Source: Planctomycetota bacterium (GTDB lineage Bacteria; Planctomycetota; Phycisphaerae; UBA1845; UTPLA1). From it: a stretch of DNA of 38,519 bases. Positions 18,816 through 27,016 of the stretch are shown here, piece by piece. The position numbers and the translations under genes were made by a program. Each line of letters opens with the position of its first letter. The stretch's first letter is position 1. The notes under the pieces were generated by a model. The model did not search any database. It saw only the letters and a program-made list of their open reading frames with translations, and was not told where the DNA came from. The DNA lies in NCBI GenBank assembly GCA_016712275.1, contig JADJRI010000068.1, forward strand, positions 1-38,519, read 5' to 3'.

Positions 18816-19334
18816 GTGGCAAATGATCCAAACCAATCCGATGCCAGCGAGGACTCGCAACTTACGGACTTCGCCGGTGCATCCACTGAGGCAGAGGACT
18901 CACGCGACTCCGCCTGGCCAAAATCCAAGATTAAACGATTACAAGTCCGATTCTGGTTTCTGGTGGCCGGATGTTTGCTGACGTTTGTTGGCTTTCGGAT
19001 TGTTCAATTCAGTTGGAACGCGGCCGTCGAGGGTCAGATCGGCACTTTGTCGGTCGAAAGAAACTGGCCGATCCGGGTTTACCTTGAGGCCGGCGTCTTC
19101 ATCGGCGTTGGGTCGTGCATTTTCTGCTTTGGTTGCCTGTGCAATCTATCCGGGCTGCTGTCCGAGGGCGTACTTTCGAGCAAGGCTTACGAGCGCTTTG
19201 TCATTAATCCGATTGGTGCTCCGGGATGCGCGGCGTTTTTGCTGGCCATCTTGCTGGCGCTTTTGGTGTGGGTGGGGCGGATTGTGGACTGGGTCGCATC
19301 TAATCTTGAGGGCAGGCACTTCATCTGGTGGTGA
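18816..19334 (+). CDS. Small hypothetical membrane protein
   Basis: 172 residues from a GTG start (VANDPNQSDASED). A hydrophilic ~45-residue head is followed by three hydrophobic segments (FWFLVAGCLLTFVGF; AGVFIGVGSCIFCFGCL; FLLAILLALLVWVGRIVDW). I do not recognise a family. The frame is open upstream to 18729, but codons there overlap a direct repeat and promoter-like DNA, so I prefer 18816. No clear ribosome site is seen. Confidence 0.6.
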   Translation: MANDPNQSDASEDSQLTDFAGASTEAEDSRDSAWPKSKIKRLQVRFWFLVAGCLLTFVGFRIVQFSWNAAVEGQIGTLSVERNWPIRVYLEAGVFIGVGSCIFCFGCLCNLSGLLSEGVLSSKAYERFVINPIGAPGCAAFLLAILLALLVWVGRIVDWVASNLEGRHFIWW

Positions 19335-19592
19335 TGCGTTGTCGACGAATGGCGCGCTTGAATCTTGCGAACGGCTGATCCTCCACGAGTGATACTTGCT
19401 GTCTTCGATTTGTTTCGGTGTGTACGGACAACCAATTCGATGTGTGCGTATGTACAAGTCTACTTGCCTACACATAGTTTGATTGGCTGAGATTCTAGAA
19501 TACCTGATTCGGCTCTTAAGTCGCCTGCCTCTGACGCGCCTGTAATCAAGTTTTTTCCTCTCAAGTGTTACAAGTCTGTAATGAAGTCTCTC

Positions 19593-19608
19593 TGGCATGT
19601 TTATTGCA
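19593..19608 (+). promoter_or_regulatory. Sigma-54 (-24/-12) promoter
   Basis: TGGCATG, 4 nt, TTGCA: the invariant GG (19594-19595) and GC (19606-19607) are exactly 10 nt apart, as sigma-54 requires. The start of transcription would be about 19619, some 83 nt before the cytochrome ATG. Upstream, TGTACAAGTCTACTTG (19451) and TGTTACAAGTCTGTAA (19566) share ACAAGTCT and may bind an activator. This accounts for most of the 367-bp gap 19335-19701. Confidence 0.6.
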
Positions 19609-19701
19609 CATAATCAGGCGAAAGGGGAGCGCGGCAATTGGGAATCGAGGGTTCTTTAGCCGCGCGGCATCCGCACTCCTGCCGATTTCAAGGAGAAAAA
19701 C

Positions 19702-20907
19702 ATGCGCCGTTTTCGGATTCAGCTCGGAGTCCTTATTGCCGTTGTTGCGGCGATTGGACTTGTTGTTGAAGTGGGTTTGCCCGCAAATGCGGATCCTCCC
19801 GCAGAACCGCGCGCGGTTTCGACTCCTTATGCCGTTCTGGGATACAACAATCTTGGCATGCACTGCATGAATCAGGATTGCTCGGAAATGCTGATTCTGC
19901 CGCCTTACAACACGATTCGCGCTCAGGTTATCGATAGGACACATGGCTCACCGGAAATTGTTACGAGCGGGATTTCGCTCGAGTACTCCTTACCCACCAA
20001 CACACGCTCGATCGACAAGACGAATTTCTGGAAATTCGCACCTGCGATTTTTGGCGTGAATCTGCCGGCCAACATTGGTCTAACTGGCAACGGGCTGTCG
20101 GGGAATATGCCACGCGCCACCGGCCTGAATTATTACACAACTACGGGAATACCCGTCACACCCATTGATGATGACGGCCGCGAAAACCCCTATCCGCTTG
20201 CAACCATTACGGCGAAGCGGAATGGCACCGTGATGGGAACGACGCAAATCGTGGTGCCGGTGTCGTGGGAGATCAGTTGCAACATCTGTCACAATACGCA
20301 GGGAATCTCGACAGCCACCGACATACTTCGGGCCCATGATCGACTGCACCAGACCAATTTGGAAAACAGCAAACCAGTCCTGTGTGCCGGATGCCATGCC
20401 GACAATGCGCTGGGCGCGCCCGGCACACCGGGCGTTTCGAATTTTTCGTCGGCGATGCATACATCACATGCCCCGCGCATGGAACAGGCCGGTTTGGCAA
20501 ACGAGTGTTATGCGTGCCACCCGGGCGTCAGGACGCTTTGCCAGCGCGATGTGCATCTATCGCGCGGCATGACTTGCAATGATTGCCATGTTTCCATGGC
20601 CGCTGTCGGGAATCCGGCCCGCAATCCGTGGGTGGACGAACCCTTGTGCGGAAGTTGCCATCAGGCTGAGCACCCCTCCTGGGAGTTTGAAGAGCCCGGC
20701 AAGCTCTATCAGGATTCGCGGGGACACCGGAATATTCTGTGTGCATCGTGCCACGGCAGCCCGCATGCCATAACTCCGACCATTACAGCGGCTGACAACG
20801 TGCAGGCCATTACGGCTCAGGGCCATCCCGGCCGCATCGATACGTGTGTTGTCTGTCACTCATCGCCGCCGGATGATCCATTTCCCCATCGCCGATCGGA
20901 CGACTAG
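19702..20907 (+). CDS. Heptaheme c-type cytochrome
   Basis: 401 residues with a signal peptide (RIQLGVLIAVVAAIGLVVEV), so it is periplasmic or extracellular. Seven CxxCH haem sites begin at residues 193, 228, 269, 292, 316, 347 and 382. The N-terminal ~180 residues have no haem and start with LGYNNLGMHCMNQDC and LPPYNTIRAQVI, a domain found in other multihaem proteins. It is likely an electron-transfer protein for respiration or extracellular exchange; the partner is unknown. It has an excellent ribosome site (AAGGAG, 7 nt). It is followed after 70 nt by the HAF protein, probably one operon, under a probable sigma-54 promoter. Confidence 0.88.
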   Translation: MRRFRIQLGVLIAVVAAIGLVVEVGLPANADPPAEPRAVSTPYAVLGYNNLGMHCMNQDCSEMLILPPYNTIRAQVIDRTHGSPEIVTSGISLEYSLPTNTRSIDKTNFWKFAPAIFGVNLPANIGLTGNGLSGNMPRATGLNYYTTTGIPVTPIDDDGRENPYPLATITAKRNGTVMGTTQIVVPVSWEISCNICHNTQGISTATDILRAHDRLHQTNLENSKPVLCAGCHADNALGAPGTPGVSNFSSAMHTSHAPRMEQAGLANECYACHPGVRTLCQRDVHLSRGMTCNDCHVSMAAVGNPARNPWVDEPLCGSCHQAEHPSWEFEEPGKLYQDSRGHRNILCASCHGSPHAITPTITAADNVQAITAQGHPGRIDTCVVCHSSPPDDPFPHRRSDD

Positions 20908-20977
20908 GCCGTTAATGTGCAAAAGTGACATGCGAGTTTTCTTAACGCTACTGTGAATCGAAAAATGGAGACTGAAC

Positions 20978-22192
20978 ATGGCAAACCGCAATTGCCAACA
21001 ACTCTTACTCCTTAGTGCATTGATGACCATTCCCGCAGCGACCGCTTTTTCGGCCGACCACTACACTGTCACCGATCTTGGAGACTTGTCCGGTCCGATC
21101 TGTGCGGCTGTCAACATCAGCAACTCCGGACAGGTCGTCGGTTTGTCGACTTTGTCCACCGGAAACTATCACGCTGCATTTTGGGATGGGGCGCCCATCG
21201 ATATTGGCACCATCGGTGTTGATACACAAAGCTCTGCTTTTGCCGTGAATAATTCGGGACAAGTCGTCGGCGTTTCCTACAACTATGGAGATCTCAGTCC
21301 GCGCGCTTTGATGTGGCAAAACGGCACTTTGACATCGCTTGGAACGTTTTCGCCGCACGACATCAATGATTCAGGTGTCGTCGCCGGGCATATTACTGTT
21401 TTCAACGCATCGAGTATTTGGGCCGATCATCCCTGTATCTGGACAGCGACGGGGCTTGCAGAGCTTCCGACTCTGGGAGGTTATTACGGACAGGCCATGG
21501 CCATCAATTCCGGAGGCCGCGTAGCCGGGCAGGCCTTTCTGGTCGACAACAAGACGGTGCGTGCGTGTCTTTGGGTCAATGGTACATCCCATGATCTGGG
21601 ATCATTAGCCGGCACTGCCACGGCAAAAAGCGGCGCGACCGACCTCAACGACGGCGGCCAAGTGGTGGGATGGTCGGAGTCGGCCGGTGGGGCACCTCAT
21701 GCCACGCTTTTTCAAGTGGACTCGAACGGTTCTGTGACTTCACGAGTTGATCTTGGCGTGCTGGCTGGCAATGACAGCCATGCTTATGGCGTCAATAACA
21801 TGGGGGAGGTGGTTGGCGCTTCGGACGCGCGGGCATTCCTATGGCAGGGCGGCGCCATGATCGATCTCAATACGACCATTTCCGAATCATCCGGATGGGT
21901 ACTCAGCAAGGCATCGGCAATCAATGACAGCGGCGTCATTGTGGGTGAAGGCATCCGGTATGGATTTGGTCGAGCGGTGATGTTGACACCCTCAGATTGC
22001 CTGAAGGGTGACATGAATGACGACAGCTTGATTGATGGGGCGGATCTTGCCCCCTTTGTCCGTGTCATGCTTGATGGCGGCAACGATCGTGAGATTTGTT
22101 CGGGAGACGTCGGCCCTGCATCAGACAATCTCGTGAATCTGTCTGATGTGGATGCTTTCGTGAACTGTCTGCTAAACGGAGGGTGCGGCTGA
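20978..22192 (+). CDS. Secreted HAF-repeat protein with dockerin-like tail
   Basis: 404 residues with a signal peptide ending near TAFSA. Seven HAF-type repeats of the form N-x-SGQVVG occur (for example NISNSGQVVGLS, AVNNSGQVVGVS, DLNDGGQVVGWS, GVNNMGEVVGAS), typical of extracellular beta-rich proteins. The C-terminal ~60 residues hold two dockerin-like calcium loops (GDMNDDSLIDGADL; GDVGPASDNLVNLSDVDAF), a form widespread in planctomycetes. The inferred role is a cell-surface or matrix protein. The ribosome site GGAG precedes the ATG. It is probably co-transcribed with the cytochrome. Confidence 0.85.
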   Translation: MANRNCQQLLLLSALMTIPAATAFSADHYTVTDLGDLSGPICAAVNISNSGQVVGLSTLSTGNYHAAFWDGAPIDIGTIGVDTQSSAFAVNNSGQVVGVSYNYGDLSPRALMWQNGTLTSLGTFSPHDINDSGVVAGHITVFNASSIWADHPCIWTATGLAELPTLGGYYGQAMAINSGGRVAGQAFLVDNKTVRACLWVNGTSHDLGSLAGTATAKSGATDLNDGGQVVGWSESAGGAPHATLFQVDSNGSVTSRVDLGVLAGNDSHAYGVNNMGEVVGASDARAFLWQGGAMIDLNTTISESSGWVLSKASAINDSGVIVGEGIRYGFGRAVMLTPSDCLKGDMNDDSLIDGADLAPFVRVMLDGGNDREICSGDVGPASDNLVNLSDVDAFVNCLLNGGCG

Positions 22193-22273
22193 TCGGCGGC
22201 CGCGCGATGGTGTAATGCTCAGAGATTCACTTCTAAGCGAGGTCTGCCGCGGCCTCAAGCGTGCGTGCATTTC

Positions 22274-23116
22274 TTATTGCGACAGCGCTTCATGAATTCG
22301 CTTGCAACTGGAAAGCAGCGATGCAAGCTCATCCAGCGGGAAAACCGTGGCGGCGTCGGACTTGGCCTGATCCGGGTTATCGTGGATTTCGATAAAGAGA
22401 GCGTCCGCGCCGGCGGCGATGCCGGTTCTGGCGAGCAGGGGGACGAATTGCCGCAGGCCGCCGGAACTGGTGCCGAGGCCGCCGGGAATCTGGCAACTGT
22501 GGGTTGCGTCGAAGACGACCGGCGCGACGGCCTGCATGATGGGGATGCAGGTCATGTCGTTGACGAGGCGTCCGTAGCCGAAAAAGGTGCCGCGGTCGGT
22601 GAGGAGGACGCGGTCGTTGCCGGATTGTTTGATTTTGTTGACAGCTTCTCCCATCTGGTCGGGGGCCATGAATTGGCCCTTTTTGACATTGACGGGCTTG
22701 CCGGTTTCGGCTGCGGCGATGAGCAAATCGGTTTGGCGGCAGAGGAATGCTGGAATCTGAAGTAGATCGCAAACTTCGCCGATGGCGGTTGCCTGGTCGG
22801 GAAGGTGAATGTCGGTCAATACGGGAAGGCCGAGTTTGCGGCGGACTTCGGCGAGCGTTTTTAGGCCGGATTCAAGGCCGGGGCCGCGAAATCCCTTGAT
22901 GCTGGTGCGGTTGGCCTTGTCGAAACTGGCTTTAAAAATGTAATTGATGCCAAGAGCGCGGCAGTGGTTCGCGGCGATTTCGCCGATGCGGAGGCAATGG
23001 TCAGTCGATTCAATGACGCATGGGCCGGCGATGAGCGTGAGCGGCTGGCCATGGCCGATCTTAAAGGGGCCGATGTCGACGGGAGGCGTTCGGGTGAAGG
23101 GGTCGGAGCTGGGCAT
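22274..23116 (-). CDS. kdsA: 3-deoxy-8-phosphooctulonate synthase
   Basis: 280 residues. Condenses PEP and arabinose 5-phosphate to Kdo 8-phosphate for LPS. Motifs are LIAGPCVIES, FKASFDKANRTS, GLPVLTDIH, VNVKKGQFMAP, LLTDRGTFFGYGRLVND, VVFDATHSCQIPGG and EIHDNPDQAKSD. A GTG five codons upstream (23131) is in frame, but GGAG lies 9 nt before the ATG at 23116, so I choose MPSSDPF. Length is normal and the frame is intact. With gmhA this implies a lipopolysaccharide-bearing outer membrane. Confidence 0.95.
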   Translation of the reverse strand: MPSSDPFTRTPPVDIGPFKIGHGQPLTLIAGPCVIESTDHCLRIGEIAANHCRALGINYIFKASFDKANRTSIKGFRGPGLESGLKTLAEVRRKLGLPVLTDIHLPDQATAIGEVCDLLQIPAFLCRQTDLLIAAAETGKPVNVKKGQFMAPDQMGEAVNKIKQSGNDRVLLTDRGTFFGYGRLVNDMTCIPIMQAVAPVVFDATHSCQIPGGLGTSSGGLRQFVPLLARTGIAAGADALFIEIHDNPDQAKSDAATVFPLDELASLLSSCKRIHEALSQ

Positions 23117-23231
23117 TGCGTGGATCTCCACAGGGACTCGTATAGCGCCTGGTTGGGATGATAAGGGGGGATCAGAGATGAAGGAATGCGAACATTAAAC
23201 TTATGTAGGGCAACGACCAAGAAGTGACAAA

Positions 23232-23384
23232 GTAAAGCCCATGACGTGAGTCATGGGATTAATTCGCGTCGTTCCTCAGCCCCGGCCGAGGCGAATGAGC
23301 CGTGACCGGAGCGCTTCTTTCGCACCTCCCCGGGGCTCAGTTTTTACTGATATTTCGACCCATGTCTAACGACATGGGCTTTAC
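23232..23384. repeat. 153-bp palindromic element with terminal hairpins
   Basis: It begins GTAAAGCCCATGAC and ends GACATGGGCTTTAC. Each end folds into its own perfect 8-bp hairpin: CCCATGAC-GTGA-GTCATGGG and CCCATGTC-TAAC-GACATGGG. The two stems differ by a paired exchange. Inner arms CTCAGCCCCGG and CCGGGGCTCAG are inverted with one mismatch. Non-coding. It resembles a MITE built from IS200/IS605-type ends, but no tnpA or tnpB is in the window. Confidence 0.6.
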
Positions 23385-23535
23385 ACTATCGCCGCTCCGC
23401 GGCTGATATGGATGAATGAATTTCACATTCCCGGAAATCCGCGAAGAACCAACAAAAGAAGTGCCAAAAAACTGCCGCGATTCGCATGGGCCGGAGTCCC
23501 AAGCTCTTCGGATATTTCTATCGCCGAACTGAAAG

Positions 23536-24236
23536 TCACCAATATGCAGATGGCGGGATTGGTTTGGGCAGGCCGTTGACGGTGTAGTTGGCGGCTGCGG
23601 GGGGCGCGAGACCGACGAGATGGGAGGCTTCATTGAGGCAGATCAGCGAACCGATTTCTGAATAGAATCGCAAGGCGGTCAGCGCTGCGTTATCGATAAT
23701 GAACCGAAACGAAGGGCCGCGCGTGTCGGTCAGCCATGTGTCGATAAGGCGGGCGATAGGGGCTGCCGTGGCTGATCACGAGGACAATGTCTTCGTCGCT
23801 GTTCCAGCGTGATTTGATGAAAGTTTGAAATGCCTGCATGCGGCTAATGAGTTGGTCGATCGATTCGTCGAGGCGCGGCCATGTGAATTCGTCCTTCCAA
23901 TCAACGCAACGATCAAGACCCGATTGGCCCAGAAGTAGTTCGTCGATTGAGGGGATCGGATGCGGCTGTTTGGGGTGTGCCCTCCGGCAGGTGGTGAAAT
24001 TCGGTAATATCGGGGCGAATTCGCACCGGCATGCCAAGCAGTTCGGCGATGGGTTGCGCGGTTTGGACACACCGGCGAAATGGGCTCGAGTAAATGGCCT
24101 TGAGTGGTGCGTTTTGGAGGCGCGAGGCGATTGCAGCGGCCTGTTGATGTCCAAGAGCGGTCAGCTCGGGATCGAGGCCGGCAGACTTGTCCACATTGGC
24201 GCGGGATTCGGCATGTCGCACGGCCAGCAAAAGCAT
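23536..24236 (-). CDS. Histidine phosphatase / phosphoglycerate mutase-like (frame-broken)
   Basis: About 233 residues. It starts MLLLAVRHAESRAN with the catalytic RHxxS motif (His8). Then come ELTALGHQQAAAIASRL, the phosphate-pocket YSSPFRRCVQTAQ, and VLVISHGSP with the second catalytic His. Frame changes near 23970 and 23765 connect to IPSIDELLLGQSG and to ARLIDTWLTDTRGPSFRFII, ending at a TGA at 23536. The ribosome site AAAGGA is good. The family acts on phosphosugars, phosphoproteins or phospholipids; the substrate is unknown. It is divergent from the SH3 protein gene. Confidence 0.8.
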
Positions 24237-24412
24237 AAAGCTTCCTTTCGGGTGCGTTGCGATTAGGCGAGAAGGGCGTGAATTGGTCAAGTGCCGGGAT
24301 GAACTGCAGACGTGGACTCTGGTTTGTGAATTGTTCCGTGATCGGAGCGCGTAAGTTTGCCAGTTGGCCTGCATGAAACATGCCAAAAATCCGTTGAAAT
24401 CGCAGCGATCCG

Positions 24413-24441
24413 TTGACAAGTCGCACGACGCGTTTTATTTT
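24413..24441 (+). promoter_or_regulatory. Sigma-70 promoter for SH3 protein gene
   Basis: TTGACA (24413-24418), a 17-nt spacer, then TATTTT (24436-24441). The -35 box and spacing are consensus. It lies 71 nt before the start codon at 24512. Confidence 0.55.
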
Positions 24442-24511
24442 TAAGGAGTCGAAGTTTGTCGTTTTACATAGCGCGGTGGGAATCGCGCGATCGATACAAG
24501 GAGGTATGACC

Positions 24512-26137
24512 ATGTACAGGGCACGTTGGATCGCCGCCGCGCTGCTCGTCGTTTTTTCCGCTTCCGTTTTGCAGGTTATTGCACAGACCACAACGCCGCC
24601 GAAGCCGGCCGATGGAGCGATTGCGTTTCCATGGGAAGGCGAGGTGACGGGAACAAATGTGCGCGTTCGCAGCGGGGCCGGGACCACATGGTATGCGACC
24701 AGCAAAGTGAACACGGGGGATCGCGTATTGGTTCTCGGTGAGCGCAGCGGATGGTATGAAATCGCGACGCTGCCCGGCAGCTTCAGTTATGTTGATGCCG
24801 CCGACGTGACACGAACCGCGGGCGCCAAGACCGGCGTCATTCGTCGCGACGGCGTTTCGGTCAAGGCCGGCAGCCATCTGGCCGCAAGCAAGACGTCTCC
24901 GCAAGCGATCCTGAACAAAGGCGCTGTCGTTGAAATCATCGGCGAAGCGGATGGCTTTTATAAGATCTATCCGCCGCACGGCGCTGTGTTGTACATCGTG
25001 AAAGACTATGTGCGCCCCGTTGCGACGTCGCTTCGAACCGGAATGGCCGAGCGCCATGCGGCAATGGGCAAGGCACGACATGACGACGCCCCGTCGCCCG
25101 TTCCCGCACCGGCGGCGAATGACATGCGAACGGCACCGCAGCCGATGGGCACCGGTGCCATCGAATCGCCCACGGCCGGCGGCCCCGGCGATACCGGCGA
25201 ATTCGGTTCGCCCGACGATCCGGCCGCGGAAGAAGACGAAAACATGGAGGGCGCGGAACCGACCATCGATGGCGAGGAATCGGGCCTGCCGGCCGACGCC
25301 CCCATCGAAACCGATCCGAGCATACAGGCGCTCAAGCGAAACACCACGCCGGTTGATAACTCCAAGAATGCGGTGCCGGGATCCGGTTCGATGAACAAGG
25401 CGTCCGGCCGTTATCAGGCGATGTTGACCACGGTGGAAAGCGATTTGAACGCGACGATGTTGCTGCCGCTTGAACAGCGCGATTTGGATTCGTTGATCAC
25501 GCGCTATCAGGAGATCGCGGCCCAGTCGGACGAGCGCGTGCCTTCTGAGTATGCCAAGATTCGCGTCGGGCAATTGCAGACCATGGCCGATCTGCGAAAG
25601 ACGCGTGCGGAATCGTCAACGAAATCATCCGAAATTGACTCGTTCAAGGCGCGGATGACCAGCGAGCGCATGAAAATCATGAAGGCTCGGATGGAGAAGG
25701 TGACCGAGAAATTCGATTTTGTCGGCGAGCTGCGAAAGAGCTATGCGTTCGCTCCGGAGAAGCGGCGCTATCGGCTGGTCGATCCGAAGCGCCAGACGAC
25801 CATCGCATACGTGGATATTCCGCGTGATATCAACGAGAATCCGGAATTCATGATCGGCCGAACGGTCGGCATTCGCACGTCTGGCCAGCGCTACAGTATG
25901 GCGGCGCGGATTCCCATCGCGGTGGCCGCCAGCATTACGGATTTGACGCCGCCGACGAACACGCCCGCCATTCCGCCCGAGGGTGACGCCGTTGATTCGG
26001 CCGATGGGGATTCTGGCACTCAGCCAATTCAAATCATGCCGCCGCCGCTGGAGGAACCGACGGAGAAGAAGCCCGCGACGCCGAGCGATACGCCGTCCAA
26101 GGATAGCGCGGGTGCTGGCGGGAAAGCGGCGGCCTGA
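24512..26137 (+). CDS. Exported SH3-domain protein
   Basis: 541 residues with signal peptide MYRARWIAAALLVVFSASVL. Two bacterial SH3-like (SH3b) domains: residues ~36-90 (GTNVRVRSGAGTTWYATSKV, GWYEIATLPGSFSYVDAADV) and ~95-160 (GVIRRDGVSVKAGS, GFYKIYPPHGAVLYIVKDYV). A Pro/Ala/acidic linker follows, then a coiled region (~330-440, MTSERMKIMKARMEKVTEKF), a small C-terminal domain and another low-complexity tail. SH3b domains often bind the cell wall, so an envelope role is likely. Two ATGs are spaced 6 nt apart; AAGGAGGT abuts the first, so the second (24512) has proper spacing. Confidence 0.82.
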   Translation: MYRARWIAAALLVVFSASVLQVIAQTTTPPKPADGAIAFPWEGEVTGTNVRVRSGAGTTWYATSKVNTGDRVLVLGERSGWYEIATLPGSFSYVDAADVTRTAGAKTGVIRRDGVSVKAGSHLAASKTSPQAILNKGAVVEIIGEADGFYKIYPPHGAVLYIVKDYVRPVATSLRTGMAERHAAMGKARHDDAPSPVPAPAANDMRTAPQPMGTGAIESPTAGGPGDTGEFGSPDDPAAEEDENMEGAEPTIDGEESGLPADAPIETDPSIQALKRNTTPVDNSKNAVPGSGSMNKASGRYQAMLTTVESDLNATMLLPLEQRDLDSLITRYQEIAAQSDERVPSEYAKIRVGQLQTMADLRKTRAESSTKSSEIDSFKARMTSERMKIMKARMEKVTEKFDFVGELRKSYAFAPEKRRYRLVDPKRQTTIAYVDIPRDINENPEFMIGRTVGIRTSGQRYSMAARIPIAVAASITDLTPPTNTPAIPPEGDAVDSADGDSGTQPIQIMPPPLEEPTEKKPATPSDTPSKDSAGAGGKAAA

Positions 26138-26500
26138 CTCGAGGCGGCCGTCGAACTCGCCCCGAGCGCCTTGCGGGCTGACCTCAACCAAACTTGGTTC
26201 CGAGTATCGGCAAGGATTGAAATGTCGACTTAGGCGAATCCAGTGGCTCGCCTTGGATCCATTACGGATGAATCAAGTCTGTTTGAAAAGAACAGCCAAC
26301 TCATTTCGGGTTGAGTTGACTTTCCTTTTCGATGTGATTGTGAAAAAAAGATTCGCGGCCGAACCACTCAAACCTCGCAAAGTGCCAAAGCGATTGCAGT
26401 AATAGGGATGAGTATGAATTTCAGACTTGGCATTTGTTGACTCTTCAAATGTGGTTTTGTTTCGCTTCATTTTCGTCGCCCAATTATTCCATCACCTTCG
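26138..26500. other. Non-coding, convergent intergenic region
   Basis: Between the SH3 gene (+) and the DUF3750 gene (-). Apart from the minus-strand terminator hairpin at 26343-26365 I see no gene or repeat. Confidence 0.5.
26343..26365 (-). terminator. Terminator-like hairpin after the minus-strand cluster
   Basis: On the minus strand GGTTCG-GCCG-CGAATC (6-bp stem with one G-T pair) is followed by seven T residues. It lies about 135 nt beyond the DUF3750 stop. Confidence 0.5.
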
Positions 26501-27012
26501 CTACTTTTCCCACTGCTTTCGCAGAAGTCTGATTTCCCAGCACGCATTCTCCAAAACCCACTGCGGATAGGTGTTGCTGTTTGGGCCGAGCAGTTTGTAT
26601 CGGTTTCGGCAGGGGTAGGTCGGCGACTGTGTTCGGAATAAAGTTGACGATTTGCTCGGCGTCGGGGCCGATGAGCTCGGCGACGATGTAGGTGCCGCCG
26701 GCGCCGACGTCGGATTCGGGGGGCATGAGGTTGAGGCGGAGGTGGCCGTAGGGGCCGGCGGCGGTTTGCCAGACTTCCCAGCGGTCGAAGCGGGCGTCGT
26801 TTGCGGATTTGATGACGAGCCAAGTGTGAACGGCGATGTCGCCGAGGTGGGGGATGGGGGGCGGCATAAAGGCGAACGACGGCCGGGCCGGGGATTTCGA
26901 GATCGCGGAGCCGTGCGAATTGGGATTGGTCGGGGATGTCATGGGGGTGACAGTGGAGAATGGCCGCGATGAGGACGATGCAGGCGAGGATGAAGAGCCA
27001 GCGGGGACGCAT
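26501..27012 (-). CDS. DUF3750 family protein (frame-broken)
   Basis: About 170 residues. It starts MRPRWLFILACIVLIAAIL, an N-terminal membrane anchor or signal. Family blocks are IAVHTWLVIKSANDARFDRW, TYIVAELIGPDAEQIVNFIP, and CRNRYKLLGPNSNTYPQWVL near the end. Two frame changes are needed: one near 26860, in C-runs (GCCGCCCCCCATCCCC), and one near 26620. The start lies 4 nt beyond the peroxiredoxin stop, so it is in the same operon. The family's function is unknown. Confidence 0.7.
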
Positions 27013-27016
27013 GGCG

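Noticed and set aside
23232..23384. Calling this an omega-RNA of a TnpB system
   Set aside because: No tnpB gene nearby and no evidence of transcription; kept only as a structured repeat.
24464..25573. Long minus-strand frame (369 codons) opposite the SH3 protein gene
   Set aside because: Arg/His-rich shadow of a GC-rich gene; the plus strand has signal peptide, promoter and ribosome site.
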